64,000 nucleotides of DNA from Cryptomeria japonica (taxonomy: Eukaryota > Streptophyta > Pinopsida > Cupressales > Cupressaceae): positions 161,446,849 through 161,510,848 of the forward strand of contig NC_081413.1 in NCBI RefSeq assembly GCF_030272615.1. The letters run 5' to 3'. The notes beneath the pieces are model-generated. The model was not told the origin of the DNA. It was given only the letters and a program-made list of their open reading frames with translations, and searched no databases. Every line of letters starts with the position of its first letter. Positions within the stretch are counted from its first letter, which is position 1. Positions 32,592 to 43,697 of this stretch are shown here, piece after piece. Made by a program: the position numbers and the translations under genes.

Positions 32592-34022
32592 AATGAAGAT
32601 ATTGTGTTTGTAGCATTCAAGGAAGATGTCTCAGACAAGAAGGCTCTTGTCTCTCGCTTTGATAATTACAATGAGTGGATTATTGACAAGAAGCTGATAG
32701 AACTATGCTGATACAAGGAGGTGTGGGAAAAACATTTTGAAAAGAAGCTGTAAGTACAACTATCCACACAATGAATAGAGTTCTGGTGAAAAGAGGTAAG
32801 GACAAGACCCCTTATGAATACTGGTATCGGAGATCATCTAATGTTAGCTATTTTAAGATATTTGGAAGAAATTTTTTTATTAAAAGAGGTGGTTACATAA
32901 GAAAGTTTGAAGCTAAGAGTGATGAAGGCATGTTTCTTGGTTGTTCCACCAAGAGTAAGGCCTATAAATGCTTCAACAACCGGACATAGAGAATTGTTGA
33001 GAGTTCTGATGTTTGTGTAGATGAATGTCCCAAAGTCTCTGAAGGAACCAGTTCTAAAAAAAAGGATGAAGATCCTTGAATTTTTCTTTTGGAACCTAAA
33101 ACCAATAAATCAGAAACTGGTAAAGCAAATCTTGATGTACTTATTCAACTGGAATAAATAATTTCAGAAGAAGATGATAATGAAGAAGTTGAATCTGAAG
33201 AGAATGATCATGTTATTCCTAGGTATGTGAGACCTTATCATAGTCCTGAACAAATTATTGGGGATAAGGATGCTGGAGTCCTAACTAGAAGGAGAATAAG
33301 AGAGAACTCTTACATGATCTCCACCTTTGAACCTATAAGTGCTAAGGAGGCATTTGGCGATGATCATTGGGTTAAAGCTATGGAGGAGAAATTGGATCAA
33401 ATTGAGAAAAACAACACTTGGACCCTAGTACACCGATTGGTAAACAAGAATGTTATAGGTACTAAATGGGTGTTCATAAACAAGTTAAATGAAGATGGTG
33501 TTGTAGTTCACAACAAGGCAAGATTAGTTTGCAAAGGTTATGCACAAGAAGAAGGAGAAGATTATGTAGAAACTTTTGCAAAAATAGAAAGACTGGAAGG
33601 TGTCAGAACTTTACTTGCATTTGCAGCTCATAAGAAGTTCAACGTATACTAGATGGATGTTAAGTTTGCATTTTTGAATGGGATATTAGAAGAAGAGGTT
33701 TATATAGAGCAGCTTGATGGTTGTGCATTGATGGATAAGGAAGACATGGTATGCAAATTGCATAAAGATTTATATGGATTAAAGTAGGTACCCAGAGCAT
33801 GGTATGAACGACTTCATACACATCTAATGAAGATAGGCTTTTCTAGAACCAGTGATGACAACAACATTTATCTCAAGTTTGAAGAAGATGAAATACTGGC
33901 CAGTGAAGTATTTGTTGATGACATTATATTTGGAGGTAATGATGACATGAGTAGTTGTTTTGCAGATGAAATGAGGAATGAGTTTGAGATGTCATTAGTA
34001 GGGGAAATAAAAAATTGCATAG
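32592..34022 (+). pseudogene. Copia pol relic (protease edge, integrase C-terminus, RT) of J/F
   Basis: After gag, a few codons of the protease start (NEWIID) are followed at about 32695-32715 by a jump into the end of integrase. The rest of protease, the zinc domain and the integrase core are deleted. From 32771 the frame gives KRGKDKTPYEYWYRRSSN, FEAKSDEGMFLGCSTKSKAY and then [36 protein letters not shown] and [13 protein letters not shown]. Stops occur at 32987, 33137, 33650 and 33785. The RT active site is FVDD rather than the usual YVDD. At 34022 the RT/RNase H connection is cut by element G and resumes at 50415. Confidence 0.82.
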
Positions 34023-35578
34023 TGTAGCATAGGAGATAGGAAATCATCACAAACAAATATAAAAACTACTAATCATTAGCTCAATCACGAAAGCACATTG
34101 CAATGATCTATCCTAAACAACACTCAATAGAGACATGAAATAAAAACATTCAAAACTAGAAATTAAGCAAACCAAAGGTATGATTTGAATGCTCCTTCAT
34201 GTGGCTCCATTGTCCTTCTTTCTTCTCCAAATAGTTTTGTTGTAGATCTCACCTTCAAGTGCATAAACCTATTTGAGAAAGCAAGATTGACATTGACACA
34301 AGAATACTCGAAGCGTGATTTGACAAAGTGAGTAGAAATTCAATAGTCTGATTAGGGGTCAAGAATCAAGGGTTTGATTGAAGAAATTCATCCAATTTAT
34401 AGAGAAATTGGAGAAAAGATCAAATTAGCATGAAATGGATATTAGAAGCAATTGATTTCAAAATGGGAAAAATGAGTGAAAAGAAGAAGGTTATGACACC
34501 TTCTATGTCATGAATTATGACATATTGCCAATGCAATGCTTAGAGGACTAGATCCTTATGACATCTTGCTATGCCAAGAGTATGACGCATGAAGCACAAA
34601 AATAGGGAGAACTAGAGACAAGTTAATTAGGTGGAAATTGAATTTAGCAAATTAGAAAATAGGTGGAAATTAGGAATTAGGAAATAATGAAAATAGGAAA
34701 TTAGGAAAATTAAGAATTAGAAATGATGAAATTAGGAATTTAGTGAATTTCATAATAATTTCTCATTTATTAATAATTCACAAAGAGGGAATTTTAGGAA
34801 ATTAGGTAAATTAATTAATAATTTGTCATTTATTAATTAATTCACAAAAAGAGGAAATTTAGTTAGCCAATTAAATGAAACATTTAATTGCGACACAAAG
34901 ACTTAGGATAAATAAATAATTTATTAATCCTAAAGGAAGAAATGATAAACAAGGTTAAATGATTAAATCACGAAACCCTAGAAGATGAATTAGGTCTTGA
35001 TGAAAGATAATTGACTCGATCATGATTTTAAATTGATAAATGACCAATGTGATAAATGATTTGATTGAGAAAATGCACCAATTGATGAGGAACAATGACA
35101 AATTGATCCAAATTGACATAATTGAAACAGACAACGATTGAACAAGAGGACAAGAATTGATGACAAAATAGATTGCAAAACGACAATATTGAAAATGATC
35201 ACGATTGATGACAAATCAATCTCAAAATGACAAAATTGATAAGAGGACAACGATCGATGACAAATCGATCGCAAGATTGACAGGAGGACAAAACCCTAAT
35301 TAGGATTGACGATGTCCAAAATAATGACAAATGAGCATGCACATTGATGCAATAAGATAAAATCGATCAAAATCATGACTGGATAGTGTTGTCGACAAGA
35401 CCAAATTCGAGAGCGAGATGAATGAAGAATGTAGAAGAATGACTCAATGCTCGCAAATGATAAAGACCAAGTGCAAAACATTGAAGAAATGTTAATGCGA
35501 CACAAAAACCTAAAATGAGGCAATGCGCAAATGTTAAAGTATGACTCCGCAAGTGTTGACCATTTTTAGGTGTCTACA
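34023..35578 (-). repeat. 3' LTR of element G (LTR1)
   Basis: 1,556 bp. On the minus strand it begins TGTAGACACCTAAAAATGG and ends CTATGCTACA. Nearly identical to LTR2 and LTR3. Its 34023-34900 half shares most private variants with LTR2 and its 34900-35578 half with LTR3. Confidence 0.93.
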
Positions 35579-37150
35579 TTTTGCTCCTCTTTGAGACAAT
35601 GTGATTGTAAGCATTGTTTCAAAGAACAATAATGAAAATGCCCCAGACAATAATAATAACATATGCATGCCCCCTCGAGGAATTGGCCGGAAACATCCAG
35701 AAAAGAGGCCAATTGATTGATAAGAATGATAGGAGACGATAGGAGCAAACAGACTGACAATCAGAGATCGGAAGAAATGTTAGTAAGAAGAAATGAGACA
35801 GAAAACAGTTAGAGAAGAAGAAAAACTTGCTTTCACTAATGCACTTTGTAGGTGAGAACCTTTATTTAATGTAGAAAAATGGATGCGTAGCATCATGGCA
35901 TTGAAGGCCAGAGCTGAAATGCAACCCTTTTTTGCAAAAGACAGACACATCATAGACAAACAACAATCATAACAAAAAAGAAACAGACCATGAACCATCC
36001 CGGTCACTCTAAATCACTCAGTGACATCATCGAGCAACATAGGAACATGATCGAAGCCAAAGATAAATCAATAAAAAGATAAGATGTACAAATTCCAACA
36101 AATCAAACAAACACCTTGATCTTCGTTGTCAAAAGTTGAACGTGCTGATAGGACGATCATGCTGTCTGGTTTCAGGACATGTGGTACCCCGTCTAAGACA
36201 AGACATAGTCTGGTTTTGAGTATACCACACCCTGTATAGGACCCATGATAGTGTGCCAAGGAAAAATGATTTTGAGGTTGATTGACATGACCATGTTGAT
36301 CAGTTTGAAAGTCTGAGTTGATTGAAAAAGTTCATCTGTTAATGCGTGATTTCATTAAAGCATAGTGTATGATTGCGAGTTGTTGGATGTATACTCAGTG
36401 ATTTGTCTTATACACAAAAAGAGATCCTTTATTGACAAAATGCTTGTTTTTGGATTTTAATGTTTTTGAAATGTTTTTGAGTTTATTTTTTCAGGACTTT
36501 ATATGATTTTTAGGGATTTTCTCAAGACATTTTTCAATTTTTATGAGATTTTTTCAGGACATTTTTAAATGTTTTTGAGATTTTTTCAGGACATTTTAAA
36601 TTTTTTTTTTTATTTCAGGACATTTTCCAATTTTTTTGGATTATTTCAGGACATTTTCTAATTTTTTTGGATTATTTCAGGACATTTTCCAATTTTTAAG
36701 TTCCAGTGATCGATCATGACAAGGGAAACACACCCAATGCACATCTGAAAGACATACATAGACCAGGACCAAAACATATGTACAAGAAACTGGGGTATGC
36801 AAGACAATGATGTTGACCAATAACAGGCTGGGAATAGGACATTGGGTCAAGACAAAGATAGACGTGAGAAACCGGCCGAGAAAAAGCATAGTTTAGAGGT
36901 CATGATAGATGACGGAGCAATGATCGCATTTTACACATGGCGCCTGTTTGCCAGGTTTTCACCAAGGTACTTGCCCCAAGTGCCTGTTTGCCAGGTTTCC
37001 ACTAGAGGGCGAATCATTTTTCTTTGCTTTTTTCACTTTTTTTTTGCATTTTTTGTTTTTTCCATTTTTTTTTTTGTATTTTTTCAGGATCATATTTAAA
37101 GAAGTACTGATAGAAAATTATGCCTAGTACTTGTGAAGATGCATGCTATT
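35579..37150 (-). other. 3' noncoding region of element G, with tandem TCAGGACATTTT repeats
   Basis: No supported gene between integrase and the 3' LTR. The minus-strand polypurine tract AAAGAGGAGCAAAA abuts the LTR (35579-35592). At 36490-36700 the plus strand shows about seven copies of TTTCAGGACATTTT(C/T) spaced about 30 bp and separated by T-rich spacers. The relic D carries a decayed version. The function of the repeat is unknown. Confidence 0.6.
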
Positions 37151-38290
37151 GATAGGATCAGACAGAGGTTCACCTTCTGGGGTAGCAAGCTGATATGCCC
37201 CCGAGCCATATGCTGCAGTTACTATGAAAGGACCAACCCAATTAGGTTCAAATTTACCTTTGATGAGGTCAGTAGACTATGCATTCTTAGGGTTTTCCTT
37301 TAAAACTAGGTCTCCCACTTCGAAGTGTTGCCCTTTGACCTTCTTATTATAAGAGCGACGGAGACGGTTTTGATATGCTTGCAAATGTGTCAGAGCTGTC
37401 TGATGTTTCTCATCTAACATCTCAAGCTGATGCAACCGAGAGACTTTGTGTGTCTCGTCATCAATCAGATGTTGCAAGGAAACATGCAAGGAAGGAATCT
37501 CCACCTCCAAAGGTAAAATAGCTTCCGCACCATACACCAAGGAATAAGGTGTGGCGCCAGTTGGTGTGCGGATAGAAGTGTGATAGGCCCATAGTGCTGG
37601 ATTCAACTGTACATGCCAATCTCGACCAGCATCATTGACGACCTTCTTCAGGATCTTGATAATGGTTTTATTTAATGCTTCGGCTTGACCATTCCCCTGT
37701 GGATAGTATGGACTGGAGAAACGGTGTTGGATATGAAACTTTTCGCAGAGTTCTTTAACATCTTTATTCTTGAAAGGATGACCATTATCTGTGACTATGG
37801 CAAGGGGAACCCCATACCGGCATATGATATAATTCAGCAAGAATTTTGAAATTTGGACACCTATGATATAGGTCATGGGGATAGCCTCAATCCATTTTGT
37901 AAAATACTTTGTGGCTGTAATGATGAACTTGTGTCCATTTGTAGATGTCAGGTGAATCTTGCCAATAAGATCCAATCCCCATTGAGAAAAGGGCCATGGA
38001 GATATGACAGAATGAAGCTCTTGGGCTGGTGCATGAATTGAGTTTCCATGAATCTAGCATTTGTAGCACTTCTTAACAAAATCATGAACATCTTTTTCCA
38101 GAGTGGGCCAATAATACCCAGCACGAATCAAATTTTTGGCTAAGCTTAGACCATTGAAATGGCCCCCACATATACCATCGTGAACCTTGTGTAAAGCCAT
38201 TTGTGCTTCATCATAATCCAAACACCTAAGGACGGTATGGTCAAGGGAATGGCGGTAAAGGGTGTCGGCGATGATGACATATTTGGCTAT
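37151..38290 (-). pseudogene. Integrase of element G
   Basis: Minus-strand end of pol. It has an N-terminal zinc-domain remnant with a CYKCQIHG pair around 38060-38080, then the core with the catalytic triad visible: GLDLIGKI (first Asp), IVTDNG (second Asp) and GNGQAEALNKTI (Glu). LWAYHTSIRTPTGATPY follows and a C-terminal FEVGDLVL segment. The long open piece is 37277-37975; stops lie at its end and several upstream, and 37976-38290 needs a change of frame. In the family it inserts the DNA copy into the genome. The core is well kept but the gene is broken. Confidence 0.85.
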
Positions 38291-39511
38291 CTATCGGATA
38301 AAGGCTCGGCGTTGGTTAGCGGAAAGGTTGGGTGGTAAGGTTTGGGATTTCAAATATTGATAGACGTCATTGTACCATGAGGAGTTGAGACCAACAAGAA
38401 CGCACATCACATCCACCGTTGGAATGTCAAAAGAAGGAACCAGCAATTGTTCGACTAAATATTCACATTTGTCCATATTGTTTGGCATATTCAACATGGA
38501 AGCAATCATAGCCATCGCATCTGTCGACTTGTTTTGCATTCTTGGAACTTGATTGAAATGGATAGCCGTGAATTTGGTCTTGAAGAAATCTACCATGTGC
38601 TTATAGGGAATAAGATTTTCATCTTTTGTTTCGTAGTCATCATTCACTTGTCGGATGACTAATTGAGAATCTCCATAGACTTGCAAATGCGTGATGTTCC
38701 AATGGACTGCTACTCGGAGTCCTATAACCAGTGCTTCATACTCTGCAATGTTATTGGTACAGTGGAAAGTTATTCTGTAAGACTTTGGAATAGCATCACC
38801 TTGAGGGGTGACAAACAAGATGCCTGCTTCGGACCCGAACTTAGTATGGGACCCATCAAATAACTTCCATTCATTAGAGGATGTGAAAGCAAAGACTGAT
38901 TCACCTGGAAAATCGGTCAACATGGGATGATCATCAGAAATAGGAGCCTCTGCAAGTTGATCTGCTATGACTTGTCCTTTTATCGCCTTTCGCTCCATAT
39001 ACTCAATGTCAAATTCATTGAGAATCATGACCCATTTTGCTAGGCGACCCGTCAAAGCTGCTCGGCTAAGCAAATATTTTAAGGGATCAATTTTTGCAAC
39101 CAATAATGTTTGGTGGCTTAGCATATAATGTCGGAGTTTCTGCATTGCAAATACCACTGCTAAGCATGCCCTTTCAATAGTTGAATAATTTAGCTCATAG
39201 CCTACCAGTGTCTGGCTGATATAGTAAATGGCTCGCTCTTTGCCGTTCTCATCTTGTTGGGCCAAGAGAAATCCTAATGCCATTTCAATTGCAGAAATAT
39301 ACAATAAAAATGGCTTTCCTTCTATTGGAGGCATTAGAATAGGCGGTGACAGCAAATATTCTTTGAGGGCTTGAAAGGCTGATTGACATTGCTCAGTCCA
39401 TTTGAAAGCGACACCTTTATGCAATAGATGCTGGAATGGATGACATTTGTCAGCCAACTGAGCTATGAAGTGGTGAATTGACTGGAGCTTTCCTTGCAGA
39501 CTTCTTAATTG
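38291..39511 (-). pseudogene. RNase H plus additional Tat-type RNase H of element G
   Basis: A 388-codon open piece in the pol frame. The first half is the gypsy RNase H/connection (FKWTEQCQSAFQALKEYL, ERAIYYISQTLVGYELNYS). The second half is another RNase H fold: WKLFDGSHTKFGSEAGI, TNNIAEYEALVIGL and VYGDSQLVIRQV give the Asp-Glu-Asp residues expected for an archaeal-type RNase H. The presence of a second RNase H is a defining trait of Tat elements. A stop at 38291 separates it from integrase and one at 39512 from RT. Confidence 0.85.
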
Positions 39512-40327
39512 CTAGAGGTTTGAAGGTGGAGGCATATCCATTATTGCTTTGACTTTGGCAGGGTCGACCTCAATGCCTCGGTGAGAAACAATGTATCCTA
39601 GTAATTTACCAGTTGTGACACCAAAGAAACACTTCTTTGGATTGAACCTAAGTTTGTAGGTCTCCATTCGGTCAAATATTGGGCCCAGGATGGCTAGATG
39701 ACTATCTCTGGTGACAGATTTGCATAACAAGTCATCAACATAGTCCTCCATCAAAGTGTGCATGAAATCATGAAAAATTGTCGTTATTGCTCTTTGATAT
39801 GTTGTGCCTACATTTTTAAGACCGAAGGGCATCACATTCCAACAATAGGTACCCCAAGCACAGGTGAATGTTGTCTTATGTTGATCTTCAGGAGCAATGC
39901 GAATTTGGTTATAGCCGGAGAAACCATCCATTAATGAAAGCATCTCATATCCAACAGTCATGTCCACTATGATGTCTATGTTTGGCAATGGAAAATCATC
40001 CTTAGGGCATGCTTTATTGAGATCCCTAAAATCTGTGTAGATTCTGATGCCCCCAGTTACTTTGCTAACTGGTACTAAATTTGAAATCCAGTCTGCATAA
40101 TCAATGGGTCTGATGAAGCCCACATCTAGTAATTTTTTTAGTTCCACTTTGACCAAAAGAGCCACTTGAGGATGCATCTTTCTAAGTTTCTGTTTGACAG
40201 GCTTGGCATCAGCTTTTAGTGGAAAATGATGAAGAACCAATTCTGGATCGAGGCCAGGCATATCTGCATAGGACCATGCAAAGCTGATCTTCTTCTCAAG
40301 AAAGAAATTGACAAAATCTATTTTTTC
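39512..40327 (-). pseudogene. Reverse transcriptase of element G
   Basis: In the same frame as the pol pieces on either side. Motifs in order: KQKLRKMHPQVALLVKVELK, FIRPIDYADWISNLVPV, IYTDFRDLNKACPKDDFPLP, MDGFSGYNQIRIAPEDQ, FGLKNVGTTYQRA, the active site MEDYVDDLL, and KCFFGVTTGKLLGYIVS. The YVDD motif is intact. One nonsense codon upstream at about 40328 and one at 39512 interrupt the frame. Confidence 0.88.
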
Positions 40328-40690
40328 CTATTGTGAGAGAGAAGCGGCAAAATAAATGACCTTAGGGTTGTCAGGTGTACCCAAATTGATTTCCTCGGTC
40401 ATTTCCACAAGCAATGTTGATTTGTCCTGACTTGATAGGGGTATGTCCACTCTTCCACCTTTGGGTGCCTCAAAGAGGTTTTCACCCGCAGGTACATCTT
40501 TTATTTTGACTTTTGTATGATCAGAGAGTGCCTTACGGTTTTCACTCAAAGATCTATTCTTTTGATTTTTTACTATTTCTTTTCTTTTTTCATTTTGATG
40601 ACTGGAAGAGGGAGTTGACTCCCCAAAATATGTCATGGAATCCAGGTCAATAGCAAAGCCTGCCTTATGATCACCTTGTGGTATGCCTTC
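40328..40690 (-). pseudogene. Linker between protease/G-patch and RT in element G
   Basis: About 120 codons in the pol register, Ser/Lys-rich at first (SSSHQNEKRKEIVKNQKNRS), then a conserved-looking pre-RT block (RVDIPLSSQDKSTLLVEMTE, INLGTPDNPKVIYFAASLS). No domain is recognised beyond its place ahead of RT. Confidence 0.65.
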
Positions 40691-41992
40691 CTATAGTCCA
40701 AGGAATTCTGCAATTGCTTCGTCATTTTGAAAACAGTCCAATGTGAGCGGTTCTTGTTGATCATGTTGGATAAGCTGGGGGTAGATGAGGGGCATGTCAT
40801 CATCAGTTGTAAGGAGAGAGAGGGCTGATATGGTAAAGATATGAACATCTGTGGTGTCACTATCCGAACTGCTTGTATCGGATTCGGAGCTTGGATCCCA
40901 AAATGTCTCTATCCAAGCATGAGGACATGTTTTAGGAAGCAGAGTTATTTTGTGTTTGTCTTCCATAGGCAAATTATCAGGGTCAATGAAAATATTGTCA
41001 AGGGCATAGGAGCTAGAAGAAAAAGAACTCCACTCCCATTCATTGGAATCAGTTTCGGGTCGGGTATCCTTAGGTGTTATTTCATCGTCAGAATCATGCC
41101 CTTTTCGACATGTGGGCACTTTGGTAGATGTGGATCCAATTCGCAACGGTACAAAACCTAACCCTAAAGTTGGAGGTCGTCTCTTGGGTATGACAGGTTC
41201 TAGCCTTCCATTGTTGTTTAGGCCTAAGCCACTGCAACCATCATATCCTTTCTTTTGCAGCATAGTAAATCCTTTGCCATATCGTTCCACTGGCAATCTG
41301 ACAGGTGGGGTCTCAGTTGGATCTTTATAAAGCCAATCTATGACATCATCATCTACAATTTCTTTGTCAAGTTCACCCCATCTTGTAAATGTAGTGGGAG
41401 GCTGATATTGAATAATGACCTTAGGTTCCTTTTGTAATAAATGTGGTTTGCCATATGATTTTGGAGATATTGGCAAATTCTCGATGAGGAATGTCTGATC
41501 CATTGAATATTCTCCACATCCTTGGTCTTGTATCTTCAATTTTCCTTTGACAACATCTAACAATTGATTAGGATCCACATAGCTATGTAATTTGGCCTCT
41601 CTACTGACTGGGACTTGCTGCTGAGGGGTATCCTTTAGAGTAGCACAAAATTGAAATGGATTAGGATCCCTTGGAATTGTTATCTCAGTTCCATTGTAAG
41701 GATATTTTAAACATTGATGATAAGTGGATGGAACTGCTTTCATTGCATGGATCCATGGACGACCAAGGATCATATTATAAGGGAGATCAAGGTCGAGGAC
41801 TTGCAGGAAAGTATTTTCTGTCACTGGACCAACTCTGATAGGCAATGTAATTATCCCTTTGGATGGGTGCTCAACATCATCATATGCTTTGATTGTGATT
41901 TTTTTAGAAGCATCAATGTCATTTTCTGTATATCCAAGGCCAATAACCACTCTCAAAGTACAAACATTAAGACCTGCTCCACCATCTATCAA
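40691..41992 (-). pseudogene. Aspartic protease with G-patch domain of element G
   Basis: A 433-codon open piece. It begins at the active-site strand (IDGGAGLNVC; the family usually has D-(N/S)-G) and continues to LPYNMILGRPWIHAMKAVPS, the Tat protease signature, within the first 100 residues. A G-patch follows at about residues 240-285: VERYGKGFTMLQKKGYDGCS, GLGLNNNGRLEPV and PTLGLGF. The last third is acidic and Ser-rich (PSSESDTSSSDSD). G-patches bind RNA or helicases and occur after the protease in some retroelements. The piece is offset by one base from the upstream gag frame. Confidence 0.82.
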
Positions 41993-43125
41993 GACTCGTC
42001 ATATTTTGTAGTTATGAACAAAGACTTCAAGGTGTAAAGGATCATTTGAGGGAGCTTATCAGGTGAGATATCATTGTCAGAAAATGCGACATTTTGGGAA
42101 ACAACTAAATGTCCAATCCGGGCTTGAAACTGGTCAACATCAATATCTGTCGAAACAGTGGACTCAATTAAAGCTTTATCCAGGATTGCACGATGCATGG
42201 GAGACATTTTCAATAACTCAAGGATTGATATTTGTGCAGGTGTCTTTCCTAGATGATCCAAAAGATTATACTGACTTGTAGGAGTTGGCTTGGGAGGAGC
42301 TGCAGGAGCTCCTTTCAGGACTATTTTGGATCGATGAGTGGTGACTGTGCAAGAAGGATCTTGTCCCTTTATTCTCAGGGTAGAAACATACTCATTTGAT
42401 GCACGAAAACAATTAATGACATTGTTATAACCAGTATTTGCATAATTGGCCGTTTCAGCGGAGTTGGAAGAAGACACTTTACCCTTGTCATGATCAAGCA
42501 AAGGAGTTTTGAAAATAGTATGATCAGTGTTAGAGGTTGGATGGGGTGGATCTACCTCAATTACTCCTTGCTCTAATAAATCTTGAATCATATGTTTCAA
42601 TTGAAAACATGATGCAGTTTTATGTCCTTTGGACCGATGATACTCATAGTACGCATTATCATTCCACCAATGCGGTTTTACCGCTGGTTCTACCTTGATA
42701 TCTGGTAGCTTAATAAATTTTCCTTGTATCAATTGTCTCATTACTGATTCAATAGGCTCTCCTAATGGCATAAATTTTCGAGGAGGCCCATCCCGTGATC
42801 TAAAGGGTTTGCACTGCTGGTTTTGTTGTTGGCCTTGTTGTTGGTTATATTGTTGAGTATGTTGTTGCTAAGCATGCTGTTGGTATTGCGGCTGTTGAGT
42901 AACATTGCTCATTGGTGCTTGATTTTGTTCCATAGTTGACATATTAGGAACACTCAATTTCTTGATCGTGAATGGGGGTTTATTTGCATTTACCGCTCTT
43001 GCATCAACAACTCCATCATTAGTGACATTCTTGTTCTTATACCAAAATCTATTTCTATCCCCCGAATAATTAGTGTTGTCACTATCTTTATTGAGCTTGA
43101 TAATTCCTTTAGCTACAAGAGCCAT
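41989..43125 (-). pseudogene. C-terminal gag of element G with zinc-knuckle remnant
   Basis: Two open pieces in one frame (42868-43125 and 41989-42771). The second contains YYEYHRSKGHKTASCFQLK, a CX2H...GHXTXXC-like motif in which the first Cys is now Tyr, then LEQGVIEVDPP. The linkers are Gln- and Pro-rich. The frame differs from both flanking regions, so at least two indels or a natural frameshift separate it from gag and protease. Confidence 0.7.
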
Positions 43126-43697
43126 TTAATGCTAATTCCTTTCTTAATGAGTTTCTCTATAGTACTGGGACTTTTCAATTTTAGCTCATACATCATTTCT
43201 GGGACCAAATTCTGGATAAACAGATTCACTTGTTGTTCTTCGGGTATATCAAGAGAAGAACGACTATACAAGCTTCGCCATCATTGCAAGAAAGTCACTA
43301 ATGATTCACCTTGCTTTCTCTTGGTGTTGCATAAATCTGACATGGTTACATCACTATCGATGTTGAATGCAAAATGAGATAAAAACTTTTGAGCCAATTC
43401 AGACCAAGTCTTTATATTTCCTGGCAGATGTGAATACCAATCCATAGCTTGTCCCGTGAGACTTCATGCAAATAAGCGCATTAAATACATCTCTTCATAG
43501 CTTATCTCAGTACATGCAACAAAAAATGCTCAAATGTGATCTTTTGGATTGCCATTCCCTTTATATTTCTCAAAATTAGGTGCCTCAAAATGCTTAGGGA
43601 ATGGAGGCATGTATACACTCTTGTCAAAAGGATTATGACATAAATCTTGATCTGTATACAACTTCTTTGTTCCTTTAGTTTCTAATGCGTCAAATTT
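43126..43697 (-). pseudogene. Gag capsid domain of element G
   Basis: Recognisable although broken: FDKSVYMPPFPKHFEAPNFE, KGNGNPKDHI, then SLTGQAMDWYSHLPGNIKTW and ELAQKFLSHFAF are the typical Ty3/gypsy gag (Retrotrans_gag) sequence, followed by KRKQGESLVTFLQ and IPEEQQVNLFIQNL. Several in-frame stops are present. It forms the particle shell in intact relatives. Confidence 0.75.

Noticed and set aside
35020-35523. Several Cys/Ser/Ile-rich minus-strand ORFs repeated in the three LTRs of G
   Set aside because: They recur only because the LTR is repeated; the sequence is a run of GACAAAATTGA-type phrases and the frames differ among LTR copies.
36842-37099. 85-codon plus-strand ORF ending in a Phe-rich run
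   Set aside because: Lies in the 3' noncoding region of G over T-rich repeats; no domain and no conservation with D.
40841-41437. Plus-strand ORFs of 60-106 codons
   Set aside because: Antisense of the protease/G-patch coding region of G.
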